This document shows positions 9,946 through 19,546 of a stretch of 64,000 nucleotides of DNA, piece by piece. The stretch's first letter is position 1, and every line of letters starts with the position of its first letter. Below the pieces are notes generated by a model. That model searched no databases and was not told the origin of the DNA. It saw nothing but the letters and a program-made list of their open reading frames with translations. Source of the stretch: Fragilaria radians (Eukaryota > Bacillariophyta > Fragilariophyceae > Fragilariales > Fragilariaceae). The position numbers and the translations under genes were made by a program. The stretch is taken from positions 556,420 to 620,419 of the forward strand of contig CAAAJI010000010.1 in NCBI GenBank assembly GCA_900642245.1, written 5' to 3'.

Positions 9946-12900
9946 ATGTCATGGCAAGAAATCACAGGCGAAAGAATACCTTGTTCAAACTATCCCCAAT
10001 CACAAGTAGATTGTCCAGATGATACATTCATTGAGGATAAATACGATGAGGAGAAAAGTCAGAAAATTTTGACTCCTCGAACGACTCGAAAATTTGGATT
10101 GCAACCTTTTCGTGAACCTTTACTCTCCAGTTCACATACAGATCGATGGGCATCCGCTGCAGCTCAACCCTATACCCCCCAAGAAGAGGAAAATTGTCAA
10201 ATTCGACTTCACAACCAGCGTCAAAGAATTTCTAATTTGATTGAGCGGCTGAACGAAAGGAAGCTGTTTCAAGCGAAAGAGATAGCTGATTCGATGTCTA
10301 AGGCTCTTGTAAATAATACAACAACTCAAGATCTTCGAAAGAGATCAGATCTCGACGATACCATTACTACCTCAAGGAATCGCCTGGATGCAGTTTTTGA
10401 TAAACGTGAAACTGAGAGATACGGACTTCAAACTGTTATTCTAACTGATGATCATAAAGGACGCATTGAAGATAGCTGGCTCTCTAGTAACGCAAAATTG
10501 ATATCTCATGCTTTGCCAAGATTATATCACGATACCTATTCATCATCTTGGAATGAAAATGAAGTATCAATCATTCGAGATCTGCCTGACTGTAGCAATA
10601 TGTTGGGTGATGATATTGCTAGTAGTTATCATTCCTGGTCATCACGAGGTACTGTGCCAAGAGATGATATTTTCTGCTATGATATAGATGAGAGTACTCT
10701 ATTTGATGACATTTCTAAATGCAGTCCCTTCGAACGTTCTGGAAGCGTATCTCCGGGAATGAATATTTCTCGCACATTTGAAAAAGGCACAAATGAAGGC
10801 TACTTGAGTGAATATTTAACTCCATGGGTAATGAAAACTGCGCTTAGCGCTGAGGACATTAAATTAAGAGGTGATGACACAACTCTTGATAGTTCTTCAG
10901 CATCTCAACAATTGAGACCTAAGGACGGCCCTAATTCAGATGATTTGATGAACTCAAATTATAATGAGCTGAAAATTGGTGACAGCAGGTTACAAAGGTC
11001 ATTAAACGATCTGGAACTGTCAAATTCCTCCAGTGTCATCTCAGGTAGTCGAAGCGAAAATAAGAGCGATGATGGCATTACTCCAGGTAGTTCAACCGAT
11101 TTTTCGGTTTCTGATCCACTTTATACCGGCCCAGTTCCTGAAAGTCCAAGGACAAAACGCGGAATTGACTTTATGGCAAGGAGTTTAGATGATAGTCTTG
11201 GGTCCGGCTTGTTTCCAGCTCTGCTGCCGTTGACAGAATTAGATGAGACTTTGGAATGCGCTGCCATAATGACAACATCGCCACCTGCTTCAGCATATTT
11301 GATGGATAGCTGTCAATGTGAACGACTACCTCCAGAGGAAAGCCAACTCTTTGTCAAAGATAGATTTATCTTTCAGGAAACTTGTTCTGATTCGAGCCTT
11401 CGGCAAATTATAGACGATGGCAAAATGAATTATGAAGGCATAGACCAAGTGCACAAGTCAAGTCACTGCATTCAACCACCTCAAGACCCTGTAGAAAAAA
11501 GGTCATTCGAGGATCCCCATGACAAATTCATGTCTGAAATTCTGGAAGAAATTAAGAACTTTGAGGCTCACAATAGCTTTACCTTAGAGAACATGGCTCC
11601 TGATGTAACATTATGTATGAGTTCTACACCAGTTATCCTATCACCTTGTCACAAGCCAAAAGCCACATCAATCTGCAACAGCGAAGGAAGTCAAAAAACA
11701 AGTAAGAGTGGCACTGTAAAAAGAAAGCCGAATCGAGAACAAAAAAGAGGAAGAAGTTTGTCACTTCAATCGATTGAAGAAGAAATGGAGATCAAGACTG
11801 ATTCTAAATTTTCACACAATTATGCCCTAGAGCCTCATACATGTGTTGGCATTGATTTATTGCTCAAATCTTCGATGTGTTCGGGGCTAGATACATCGGA
11901 TAGACGAGATGACAAGTTGAGAAGCCAAAATGAGAATTTAAGTAGGAATAGCATGTTTACAGGGGGAGTCTCACATGAAGATTGTAGAACTCTTGAGGAT
12001 GTGGAAACTGCATTATACGCTCAAGCACAGGAAGATACTGAAGCCCAAACATTCCCTAACAAGTCGCATCGTAAATTTTGTTCGATCTTCGAATGTCGTC
12101 GAGGATGGATTTTGAGTATTATATTGATTGCTTCTCTACTTCTGTTGATAATATCCATTGCTCTGGTAGTACAACGTCATTTGAATCGAAAACCATCATC
12201 TTCGGGTGCTCCACCAGCAACAAATTTGACCATTTCACAAGATACTGACTTTAGACATAGAGAATGGGTTTACCGTGGTGATTCTTTTAGAGGAGACGAA
12301 ATAAACGATCAGGCTGGTTTTTCTGTCGTCATTTCAAAAGATGGCAATACAATTGCCGTGGGAGCACGACGGAATTCTGAGGGAAATGACATTCGTAAAG
12401 GAAACGTAAAAGTATTTCGTTTTCAATTGGATCGTTGGATCCTGATCGGGGATCTCAGTGGGAATCAAGAAAGATCGCAATTTGGGTTTTCTATCGCCAT
12501 ATCGGAAAATGGAAATCGCCTTGCTATCGGAAGCGTAGGCGATAGCAGTAACGGAGCGAACAGTGGGATGGTGGAAATATATGAATTCAACGGGGAAGTC
12601 TGGAATCGAGTAGGAAAGCTGCTTGGTCGCTCAACTGGAGATGTGTTTGGTGCTTCAACTTCGATTTCAGCAGACGGTCGGATTCTTGCTGTGGGTGCGC
12701 CCTACATGAAAAATGCAGAAGGCTATACACGAAGTGGTATGGCTTACTTTTTCAAGGACATCGGTAATTCAACCTCTAGTTGGGTTGAGTTTCAGCAACA
12801 AATTAGTGGAAATGACTCTAACGATTTTCTGGGTTGGTCAGTATCTTTATCTTCAGATGGAACGCGAGCGGCAATTGGAGCACCTTTGGACGGAATTCGT

Positions 12901-13416
12901 GAAGCACCTGGCTATGTTCAAATCTACTCACTTGATGATAATAATTGGACACAAGTAGGAGATTCCATTTACAATGGTGTGAGTGGAGATCGATTCGGTT
13001 ACTCCGTATCGTTGGATGCTCATGGAAATACTCTAGCAATAGGCAGTGTGCGAGGCACCAATGGTAATGGTTTCCAAACTGGTAACGTGAGAGTGATAAG
13101 ATTTTCGGATTCCAACTGGGAACCTCTAGGACAAATCTTGCTTGGAAAATCAGAGTTTAGCCATTTCGGTTATTCAGTAGCCTTAACAGAAAACGGAAAA
13201 TATCTAGCTGTTGGTTCACCCAATGAAGAAAGCTCTGTAAGCTATGGTATGGCTCAAGTATTCCACTTAGATGAGACGGAAACGTGGGTTACTTCTATAC
13301 CAATACTCGCCAATAGCAGTCAAGCTAGCCTAGGCTATTCAGTCTCGATATCCTCATCGGTGATGCGATTACTTGTTGGAGGTCCAACTGTTAACGAAGC
13401 TTGGTTATATCTTTGA
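9946..13416 (+). CDS. Type II membrane protein with C-terminal 7-repeat FG-GAP beta-propeller (copy 2)
   Basis: A single exon of 1156 residues starting MSWQEITGE. Residues 1-~715 are a Ser/Asp-rich, apparently disordered region with an SR/KR-rich patch (KRKPNREQKRGRSLS). One membrane helix follows at about 721-743 (GWILSIILIASLLLL). Then come seven FG-GAP-type repeats, starting at motifs such as FGFSIAISENG, FGASTSISADGRILAVGAP and LGWSVSLSSDGTRAAIGAP. Blades 3 and 4 keep GAP, exactly as in the paralogue at 495-4679, which argues that the whole propeller was duplicated together. The N-terminal regions are largely diverged. There is no signal peptide, so the propeller is inferred to be outside the cytosol. 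The ligand is unknown. Confidence 0.88.
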   Translation: MSWQEITGERIPCSNYPQSQVDCPDDTFIEDKYDEEKSQKILTPRTTRKFGLQPFREPLLSSSHTDRWASAAAQPYTPQEEENCQIRLHNQRQRISNLIERLNERKLFQAKEIADSMSKALVNNTTTQDLRKRSDLDDTITTSRNRLDAVFDKRETERYGLQTVILTDDHKGRIEDSWLSSNAKLISHALPRLYHDTYSSSWNENEVSIIRDLPDCSNMLGDDIASSYHSWSSRGTVPRDDIFCYDIDESTLFDDISKCSPFERSGSVSPGMNISRTFEKGTNEGYLSEYLTPWVMKTALSAEDIKLRGDDTTLDSSSASQQLRPKDGPNSDDLMNSNYNELKIGDSRLQRSLNDLELSNSSSVISGSRSENKSDDGITPGSSTDFSVSDPLYTGPVPESPRTKRGIDFMARSLDDSLGSGLFPALLPLTELDETLECAAIMTTSPPASAYLMDSCQCERLPPEESQLFVKDRFIFQETCSDSSLRQIIDDGKMNYEGIDQVHKSSHCIQPPQDPVEKRSFEDPHDKFMSEILEEIKNFEAHNSFTLENMAPDVTLCMSSTPVILSPCHKPKATSICNSEGSQKTSKSGTVKRKPNREQKRGRSLSLQSIEEEMEIKTDSKFSHNYALEPHTCVGIDLLLKSSMCSGLDTSDRRDDKLRSQNENLSRNSMFTGGVSHEDCRTLEDVETALYAQAQEDTEAQTFPNKSHRKFCSIFECRRGWILSIILIASLLLLIISIALVVQRHLNRKPSSSGAPPATNLTISQDTDFRHREWVYRGDSFRGDEINDQAGFSVVISKDGNTIAVGARRNSEGNDIRKGNVKVFRFQLDRWILIGDLSGNQERSQFGFSIAISENGNRLAIGSVGDSSNGANSGMVEIYEFNGEVWNRVGKLLGRSTGDVFGASTSISADGRILAVGAPYMKNAEGYTRSGMAYFFKDIGNSTSSWVEFQQQISGNDSNDFLGWSVSLSSDGTRAAIGAPLDGIREAPGYVQIYSLDDNNWTQVGDSIYNGVSGDRFGYSVSLDAHGNTLAIGSVRGTNGNGFQTGNVRVIRFSDSNWEPLGQILLGKSEFSHFGYSVALTENGKYLAVGSPNEESSVSYGMAQVFHLDETETWVTSIPILANSSQASLGYSVSISSSVMRLLVGGPTVNEAWLYL

Positions 13417-15258
13417 TACTAGTGATCAAATGCTCATTTTTTCGTTGCCACTTTTGAAGTCGATACGAGAGTAGGAAGCCAATTCGTCAATTTAAGCATA
13501 ACAATATCATGTAACTTTAGTAACGCCGTCCTCCGGGAACTTTAAATTGCTCATATCAGTGACACTTGATGCTTACAATCCTATTATTTGTATCATTGAA
13601 AAAAAACTGAAGTAGCAATAGTACAGCGTCAGTTTGATTTAGTTTAGCTTTTACAAAACTGCTAGGATTTTGACGGACAACAATATATGAAAGTAAGGGA
13701 ACAAAACTGACAACTAGAATAATGGAATTTTTGCACACCGACTATACGGATACTTACCAAAGCGAGAATGAAGTTGATCAATGTTATCCAGATTATTTCT
13801 TTTCAGTTGGGGGCCATCCAAATGAAAAGTCTTTGATCAAGAAGCAAAAGAAGAGATTCCTAAGGATTTTCCGTTTCCAGAGTGATCTAGATTCAGAACG
13901 GGTACTCTGGTATTAGTAATTTACACTAAAAGAAACAGAATCAAACTAGGAGATGATATGTAAGCTGTTTTGAATACACCTCCCACATCTTGTTTAATTC
14001 AGAAGGCAAGATCCTGCTATTGCAAATTCACTAAAGCCGAGGAAATATAACAAAGCGCCATCAAGAAGTGACGGCTTACGGAAAAAAATTAAGCGTACAT
14101 TTTTAGCTTTGGTCATGAATTCTTTTATACTAGATGTTTCACCCACAAAAAATGTGTTTATGCAATTTTTTATATTGTGCAACATTTGAAAGCGACCTAG
14201 TCTTTCTCATATTTTCATTGGAACCAGCGTTATGAAATAAACTAAGCAAACTCTCAATACCCGTCCTATCAGGAAAGATTCATCCAATATGCCTTTTTTC
14301 TTCAAATGCATTTTGCAGGTCTCCTGAGTAACTGATTTTTCAATGATTTCTACTTCTTGAGTGACTCACGTCAAGTAAAAACTCTGTAAGAAGGCATTGG
14401 TACTAAGCCCTTCAAAGAAATATGGGGATTTCTTTGCTGCTTGAGTTGAATTCGCTATTACATTCTTTCTTACTGCTGAAAAGAGTACCACAACAATTTG
14501 GCACACTTGAATTTGATTCTAAATAGCATCCAGACTAGAACAATTGATTTCTCTACTCAGTATACTTGTAACTTCCAGTTGAGATCACAGAATCTCTGTT
14601 TCCAACCGTGCATTCTTCATGATTATCTTTATTTACAAAATGTCAAAAGCTTGGATATGCTCCACAATCACAAATCCAAATTGCATTTGCAAGTTTTCAT
14701 TATCAGGAGTTGCCTTACGTAGAGCATCTGTAGTGTCAACGTTTTGTCTTTCTAGGTTACAGTAATTACTCATTGTATTGTTATTGCTGTTTTGATGATC
14801 TTTCTTCTTGACTTTCAATCTGTTTTTCTTCAAATATTGGGTTCCATTACAATTAGGTGCAATAAATTATAACATTTTGATAACTGTTGTACCTTTGCAC
14901 TCGTGAGCTTTAAGTCCAATCATCCCACCTCATTGACACTTTCCTTCAGATTTATTCCTTCAGATTGATCCCTAAGCAATGTCTGCTGTTGCAATACCTC
15001 TCTTTCGTTATCATGCATTGACTTCATCTTCAGGCTCAAAAACGAAGATTTAATTCATCATCAATCAAAAGTAGTTTTCCTTACCAATACGTTCTGCCAT
15101 TATTGCCGACTGCAATTTGTAATCCGACGTTCAAGATAAGAATCATAAATCTGATTCTTTCAAAGGCTAGATCCTATGTCTTCAAGTCTCACACGAAAAC
15201 CTCAAGCTCTGTAGTCAAACCTTTAATATCTTGATCTTCTTTAAGGCTGAATACATAA
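13417..15258. other. Intergenic between FG-GAP gene and hAT element
   Basis: Low-complexity AT-rich DNA with short open frames only. A 64-codon ATG frame at 13722-13916 has no recognisable homology and is not called. No tRNA or other RNA gene was recognised. Confidence 0.45.
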
Positions 15259-15266
15259 ACTGCTAT
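15259..15266. repeat. Target-site duplication, left (ACTGCTAT)
   Basis: The 8-bp sequence ACTGCTAT immediately precedes the left terminal inverted repeat. It recurs exactly at 17778-17785 immediately after the right one. Eight bp is the duplication length made by hAT transposases. Confidence 0.93.
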
Positions 15267-15283
15267 TAGAGATGTCAACTATC
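15267..15283 (+). repeat. hAT left terminal inverted repeat
   Basis: TAGAGATGTCAACTATC, a perfect inverted match to 17761-17777. It lies directly inside the 8-bp target duplication. Confidence 0.95.
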
Positions 15284-15336
15284 ACCTCAAAAGCCAAACT
15301 GCCTATCAGGCTGTTTGTTGAGAAAAAGTACTACTA

Positions 15337-15353
15337 TCAAACTATCACAAACT
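15337..15353 (+). repeat. hAT left subterminal inverted repeat
   Basis: A 17-bp segment containing ACTATCA that is the exact reverse complement of 17669-17685. It lies just before the transposase stop codon at 15358-15360 and is a candidate transposase-binding site. Confidence 0.85.
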
Positions 15354-15357
15354 GCCG

Positions 15358-17655
15358 TCACATAACTCCCTTATTGTTATGAATGAATACTTGATTCTCA
15401 ATGGATTTTCCACTCAATCTAGAACGTTTAGCTGTATTGACAATCCCACAAATTGAAAAGACGCGCTCACTAGGTGTGGATGTTGCTGGTATGCTTAACC
15501 ATTTTCGTGCAACAACTGCAACATTTGGATACCTGACCTGGTTCACTCTCCACCATTCTAAGGGATCAAACTTTGGCCTTTCAATTGATTCAGTAGCGAT
15601 CAAATACAATAAGACTTCTTATTCTCCCTGTGTTTTTGCTTGTTCTATAGCAGTTGTTGCGGATAAGCTCAAATCCACCGCAGATGAACCATTGTTGCAA
15701 CGAATGGAGAACAAATCAATAGCGTTTTTGTTGTCAGACTTATCACTGGAGCTTGAATAACTTGGCATGCTGATGTTCTGTGTGGCAACATTTGCTATAC
15801 GACAAACAACTTCTTCAACACTGTTCATCAATAATTTTTTGGCATTTGACTTCTCGGCTTCATCTTTCCAATGGTTTGACTTCAGGTTGAACCTCGGATC
15901 AAGCAGTGTCGTCCACATTATGTTTGCATTCATGCTTTGGAATCGTACATTGAATTCATCCAAAAGCAACACCCTACATGAGTTCAAATCACGTAAAACT
16001 TCTTAAAAAAATGGATTGTTTCCATATTGGCCATAGAAATTCCTTTTGAACTTAGAGCGCTCAAGGTCACTGCTTTGGAATTGAAACATCAATCCGCTCC
16101 CTATCTTCTGCTTGATGAATTGCAAAACAGGGAATGCTGTTACAAATGAAGCGTATGTTTCTCCGCTCAGATACTTTGTTGAGGAGTCAAAACTGCCCAG
16201 TAGATAGCAAATCCCATGTAAAATGGCCCATTCTTTTTTCTCAATAGCGTCCAGTTTTGTTTTCGCACCTTTAAATTCTTGCTTTCCTAATGGAGATTTG
16301 TAGAACTTGAGAAACTTATTAATAGTTTCTTTCAGTTCCAGTGTCCTTATCACCATTTTTAGAGTCGAGTTCCATCTTGTGCGTATGTCCAGCGACACCT
16401 GTAGTAGTTGTTGACAACCCTCGGCAACCTGAAGCTTTTCCAGAATTTCTCTGCATTTTGTTGAATTCTTTATGAAATTTGTAATTTTTCTCACTTTCGA
16501 AACAATTTCCCAAACGGCTTTGAGTGCATTTTCATTGTTGTACGAATCAGTGAATTCTTCACTGTATGGATCATTCACCCCTCCATCATCTTCAGTTGCA
16601 TCATCATCGTCGCCATTGTCGTTGCATGCAGTCAAGTCAGGCATTTCCACACCATTGTCCTCTTCTGTAGCATTTGTGGTGGATTTTTCTTTCTTCTGCA
16701 GAAGAAATGGACCAACTACCAAATGGAGTGAATGGCTAATGCACGGGAAATGAGGAACTCCCCAGTCTTGGCATGCCTTCACCATATTTGACCTACTATC
16801 GCGTAACATCATGGTGAGTCTATGCTCTGGTAGGCACCATTCATTCAGAATATCCTGCATATATTGTCGGATCATGCCACATGTATGCTTTCCCTCAGTT
16901 GGCTTTACAGCCAAAGTATAATTGAACCTATGAAAGTCATCGCAAAGGAAATGGACTGTGAATGCCAGGAAGGCCTTCATTGATCTTGATGACCACATGT
17001 CTGATGTGCTAATGAAAAAGTCACACTTTTGAGCTATAACTTTCATCACTTTGGTACGAATTTCTTTGGCTAAATCATCAATTCTTGATTTGTTTGTATT
17101 CCTTGATGGAAGCGCTAAAGTCCCATTTACTTGCGTTGCAAAATCGATGACATCTTGAAGCTCCACATCCTCTGATATGGCGAAGGGTCTTAAGCAACAT
17201 GCTGTCCATTGTGCAATCAGTTTTGTTAAGTGGTCCTGATCCGCTTTGGTGGCAACTTTCACTTTTTTCACTTCCTTGGGAAAGAAAGCCTCTATCTTTC
17301 CATTCGATTTACGCTTCTTGTTATCGTTCCTCTTGAAAGACTCCAACAAATCCTTGTGAAACCTATCCATATGGCGGCTAACTGCTCTTGGATTTTTCTT
17401 TGCGTCATATGGTATGATTATCTTGCACTCTTTGCAATATGTCCCAACAGCATCACTGGGTTTTCACTTCTTTTGCTCATTTTTTGGAGCAATATAAAAT
17501 ATGCATTGCCAATACGCAGGATTCTTGACCTCAACAGCCTTAAACAGATTCAACGGCTGACTCCTCCCATCCACAGATGCTTGAGATGCTTCTTGTTCCC
17601 TTTTCCCTTCTTCCTTTGCTTCCTTGCGCTCCTCTTTGTGGCCAGCAGCGCTCAT
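15358..17655 (-). pseudogene. hAT transposase (BED finger to dimerisation domain) with three in-frame stops
   Basis: One frame of about 766 codons from the ATG at 17655. In order it shows a Glu/Lys-rich N-terminus, a BED zinc finger (W..., YCKEC, then H-x4-H at SRHMDRFH), the RNase-H-like core with SDMWSSRSMKAF and RDSRSNMVKAC, the hAT signature RTRWNSTLKM, and the C-terminal dimerisation domain (PATSTPSERVFSICG). Stops interrupt it at 17464-17466 (TGA, inside the BED finger), 16003-16005 (TAA) and 15619-15621 (TAA). All segments stay in the same frame with no indel needed. Either it is a recently killed copy, or one or more stops lie in small introns; a T-rich tract before AAG next to the 16003 stop leaves that open for that site. 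An acidic Asp/Glu stretch lies mid-protein. Confidence 0.9.
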
Positions 17656-17668
17656 TTTGGCAAATGAT

Positions 17669-17685
17669 AGTTTGTGATAGTTTGA
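17669..17685 (-). repeat. hAT right subterminal inverted repeat and TGATAGT array
   Basis: Exact reverse complement of 15337-15353. It sits at the start of an array of six TGATAGT heptamers at 17665, 17675, 17701, 17716, 17732 and 17753. The clustering is typical of subterminal transposase-binding motifs. Confidence 0.85.
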
Positions 17686-17760
17686 CGACCGTTTTTCGCC
17701 TGATAGTCTACTATCTGATAGTTTGGCAGTTTGATAGTAACTGCCAACTGCCTGATAGTC

Positions 17761-17777
17761 GATAGTTGACATCTCTA
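17761..17777 (-). repeat. hAT right terminal inverted repeat
   Basis: GATAGTTGACATCTCTA, a perfect inverted match to 15267-15283. Confidence 0.95.
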
Positions 17778-17785
17778 ACTGCTAT
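17778..17785. repeat. Target-site duplication, right (ACTGCTAT)
   Basis: Identical to 15259-15266, so the duplication has not diverged since insertion. Confidence 0.93.
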
Positions 17786-17990
17786 TCCAGGGGTAATTGG
17801 ATGCCTCACAATTTTATTAAATTTTATCTACAGCAATTCTCTAGTGTTTTTTCAAATGCATAACAAAGTTCTAGATTCCCTTCTATATTCATATGGTTTT
17901 GTGTAACTGTTCCAATCTGAAACGATTCTTAACGTCATACCTTGATGCCAATCGCTAATTTACAAACAAATCTTCATAGCGAATAAGGAA

Positions 17991-19500
17991 ATGATGATGA
18001 TCAGAACATCACTATTAATGATCTGGATCATCCGGGCAACATGCTTGGCACAGATCACATCATACACTAAAGTTATTTCAACAAACAAGGGGACAGGGCT
18101 CAGCAAAATATATCGAATTTTACCCGAGGACATTACCCCTGGAGGAATCTTGCCATCGACTTCCATTCAAGAAAAAGCAACACGAAGCTACGGCCCGGTC
18201 CGAAAGCTTACTGCTGGTATTCGATCGACATTCATACCCTCTGGATATCCCACATCAACTCCTCCGGGATACCTAAAGTACTCCATGTGGAGCTGGATTC
18301 AGGATCTCTCGAGTCAACTTCGGGGAGTTTTGGCTACTCAGCGAGTATTAGAAGGAGTGGGAGTCGGCCGACCAGGAGCCACTGCATTATCCGCTCTACT
18401 GAACTTCTTAGTTCGCGATGGATGTGGTATGGTGGCATCGCTGTGCTTCACAAGTCTTGCCTCGTCAACATTTAGTACAGATGGGAAGCGATGGAGATTA
18501 TTTGCTGACATAATGGTCGATTTGGGCCTTACATTGGAAGCTTGTGCAACAGCTGTGCCGGAGCCTTTTTTCTTGCCCATGATTTGTAAGTTTTTCTATT
18601 CTTCCTTGGCCTCCAAATTTACATAACTCGAGCCCACCTCGTCTCTAATGAACAATGATATCTGTTTCTACGCTAATAGGTTTGGGGAACATGTTCAAGG
18701 CAATTTGTGGAGTTGCGGCTGGAGCAGTTAATGGAGTTTTCAATTTACATTGGGCCCGTGGCTCAGATATTGCCGACATTCAAGCCAAATCTGGAGCCCA
18801 ACATACAGTTACAGGGAGTCTTGGGTTGCTGTTTTCGTACTGCTTTGTTCAATCTATCGCTACAGTGAACCCGAGTCACGTTTGGAGCATTTACATCGCA
18901 TTAACAATTTTACACCTTTATGCAAATATGATGTGTATGAGAATAATTGCCTTTGATTATCTGAATACACCCAGGATGAGAATTCTGGTTCACCAGTTTC
19001 TGGATCAATGGAACAACAGCGATGATGAGAGCCCGTTACTGATGAACCCTGTAAAACTAGCTAGGAAGGAACCACTTTTGTTTGGTGTACCATACACACA
19101 AGAACGGAGCCCCGTGACGATTCTATTTGGTGAATCCTTTGAATCACACCGACAGAAAACACAGGAGGGAAACGAAATAATAGCCACAAATCATTTTTCT
19201 GGCTCTCTTTCTGAATCTTTGAAAGATCAAAAATACTTGATTTCTTCGGTATCAAAAGGAAAGAAACATCGTATAGTGGTTTCTCTGGCTGCTCAGGCTA
19301 CTGCGCGTGATAAAACTCGGGCCTATCTACATGCAATGATACTGGGGCGAACTTTGCAAGACTCAGAACCGGAGGTTTTGGCAACCGCACTTATGGAAAC
19401 TGCATGGACTTCCTTCGAGAGAGCGTGTTCAAAAGTGGGATGGGATCTTGATCGAACAGAACTTCATTCGATGGGGTACGAGCTATCTCTAGTTGAATGA
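17991..19500 (+). CDS. RUS family protein (root UVB sensitive, DUF647)
   Basis: Two exons are inferred: 17991-18585 and 18680-19500. The 94-nt GTAAGT...AG intron splits a Cys codon and joins PFFLPMI to CLGNMFKAICGVAAGA. The product is about 471 residues. The DUF647 core is clear: GYLKYSMWSWIQDLSS, VLEGVGVGRPGATALSALLNFLVRDGCGM, the hydrophobic LGLTLEACATAVPEPF segment, HWARGSDIADIQAKSGAQ and the NMMCMRIIAFDYLN helix. In plants RUS proteins act in light and auxin-related development with vitamin B6; their function in algae is unknown. The hydrophobic N-terminus (about residues 1-20) may be a signal or targeting sequence. It converges on the next gene with 46 bp between stops. Confidence 0.9.
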
Positions 19501-19546
19501 TAACAAAGATAAACAATCTATTATGTCTGGAGTTGTAAAAAGGGTG

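Larger units (their letters stand above)
15267..17777 (-). mobile_element. hAT-superfamily DNA transposon, 2511 bp, structurally intact ends
   Basis: The element is bounded by perfect 17-bp terminal inverted repeats beginning TAGAG (15267-15283 and 17761-17777), which fits the hAT terminal consensus, and by an 8-bp target duplication. A second inverted pair of 17 bp lies inside the ends (15337-15353 and 17669-17685). The heptamer TGATAGT/ACTATCA recurs near both ends, as expected of transposase-binding subterminal repeats. The single gene, on the minus strand, encodes a BED-finger hAT transposase interrupted by three in-frame stops. Intact ends mean it could in principle be mobilised by an active relative. 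Confidence 0.95.

Noticed and set aside
13722..13916. 64-codon ATG frame downstream of FG-GAP copy 2
   Set aside because: No homology, short, in AT-rich DNA; most likely chance or 3' UTR.
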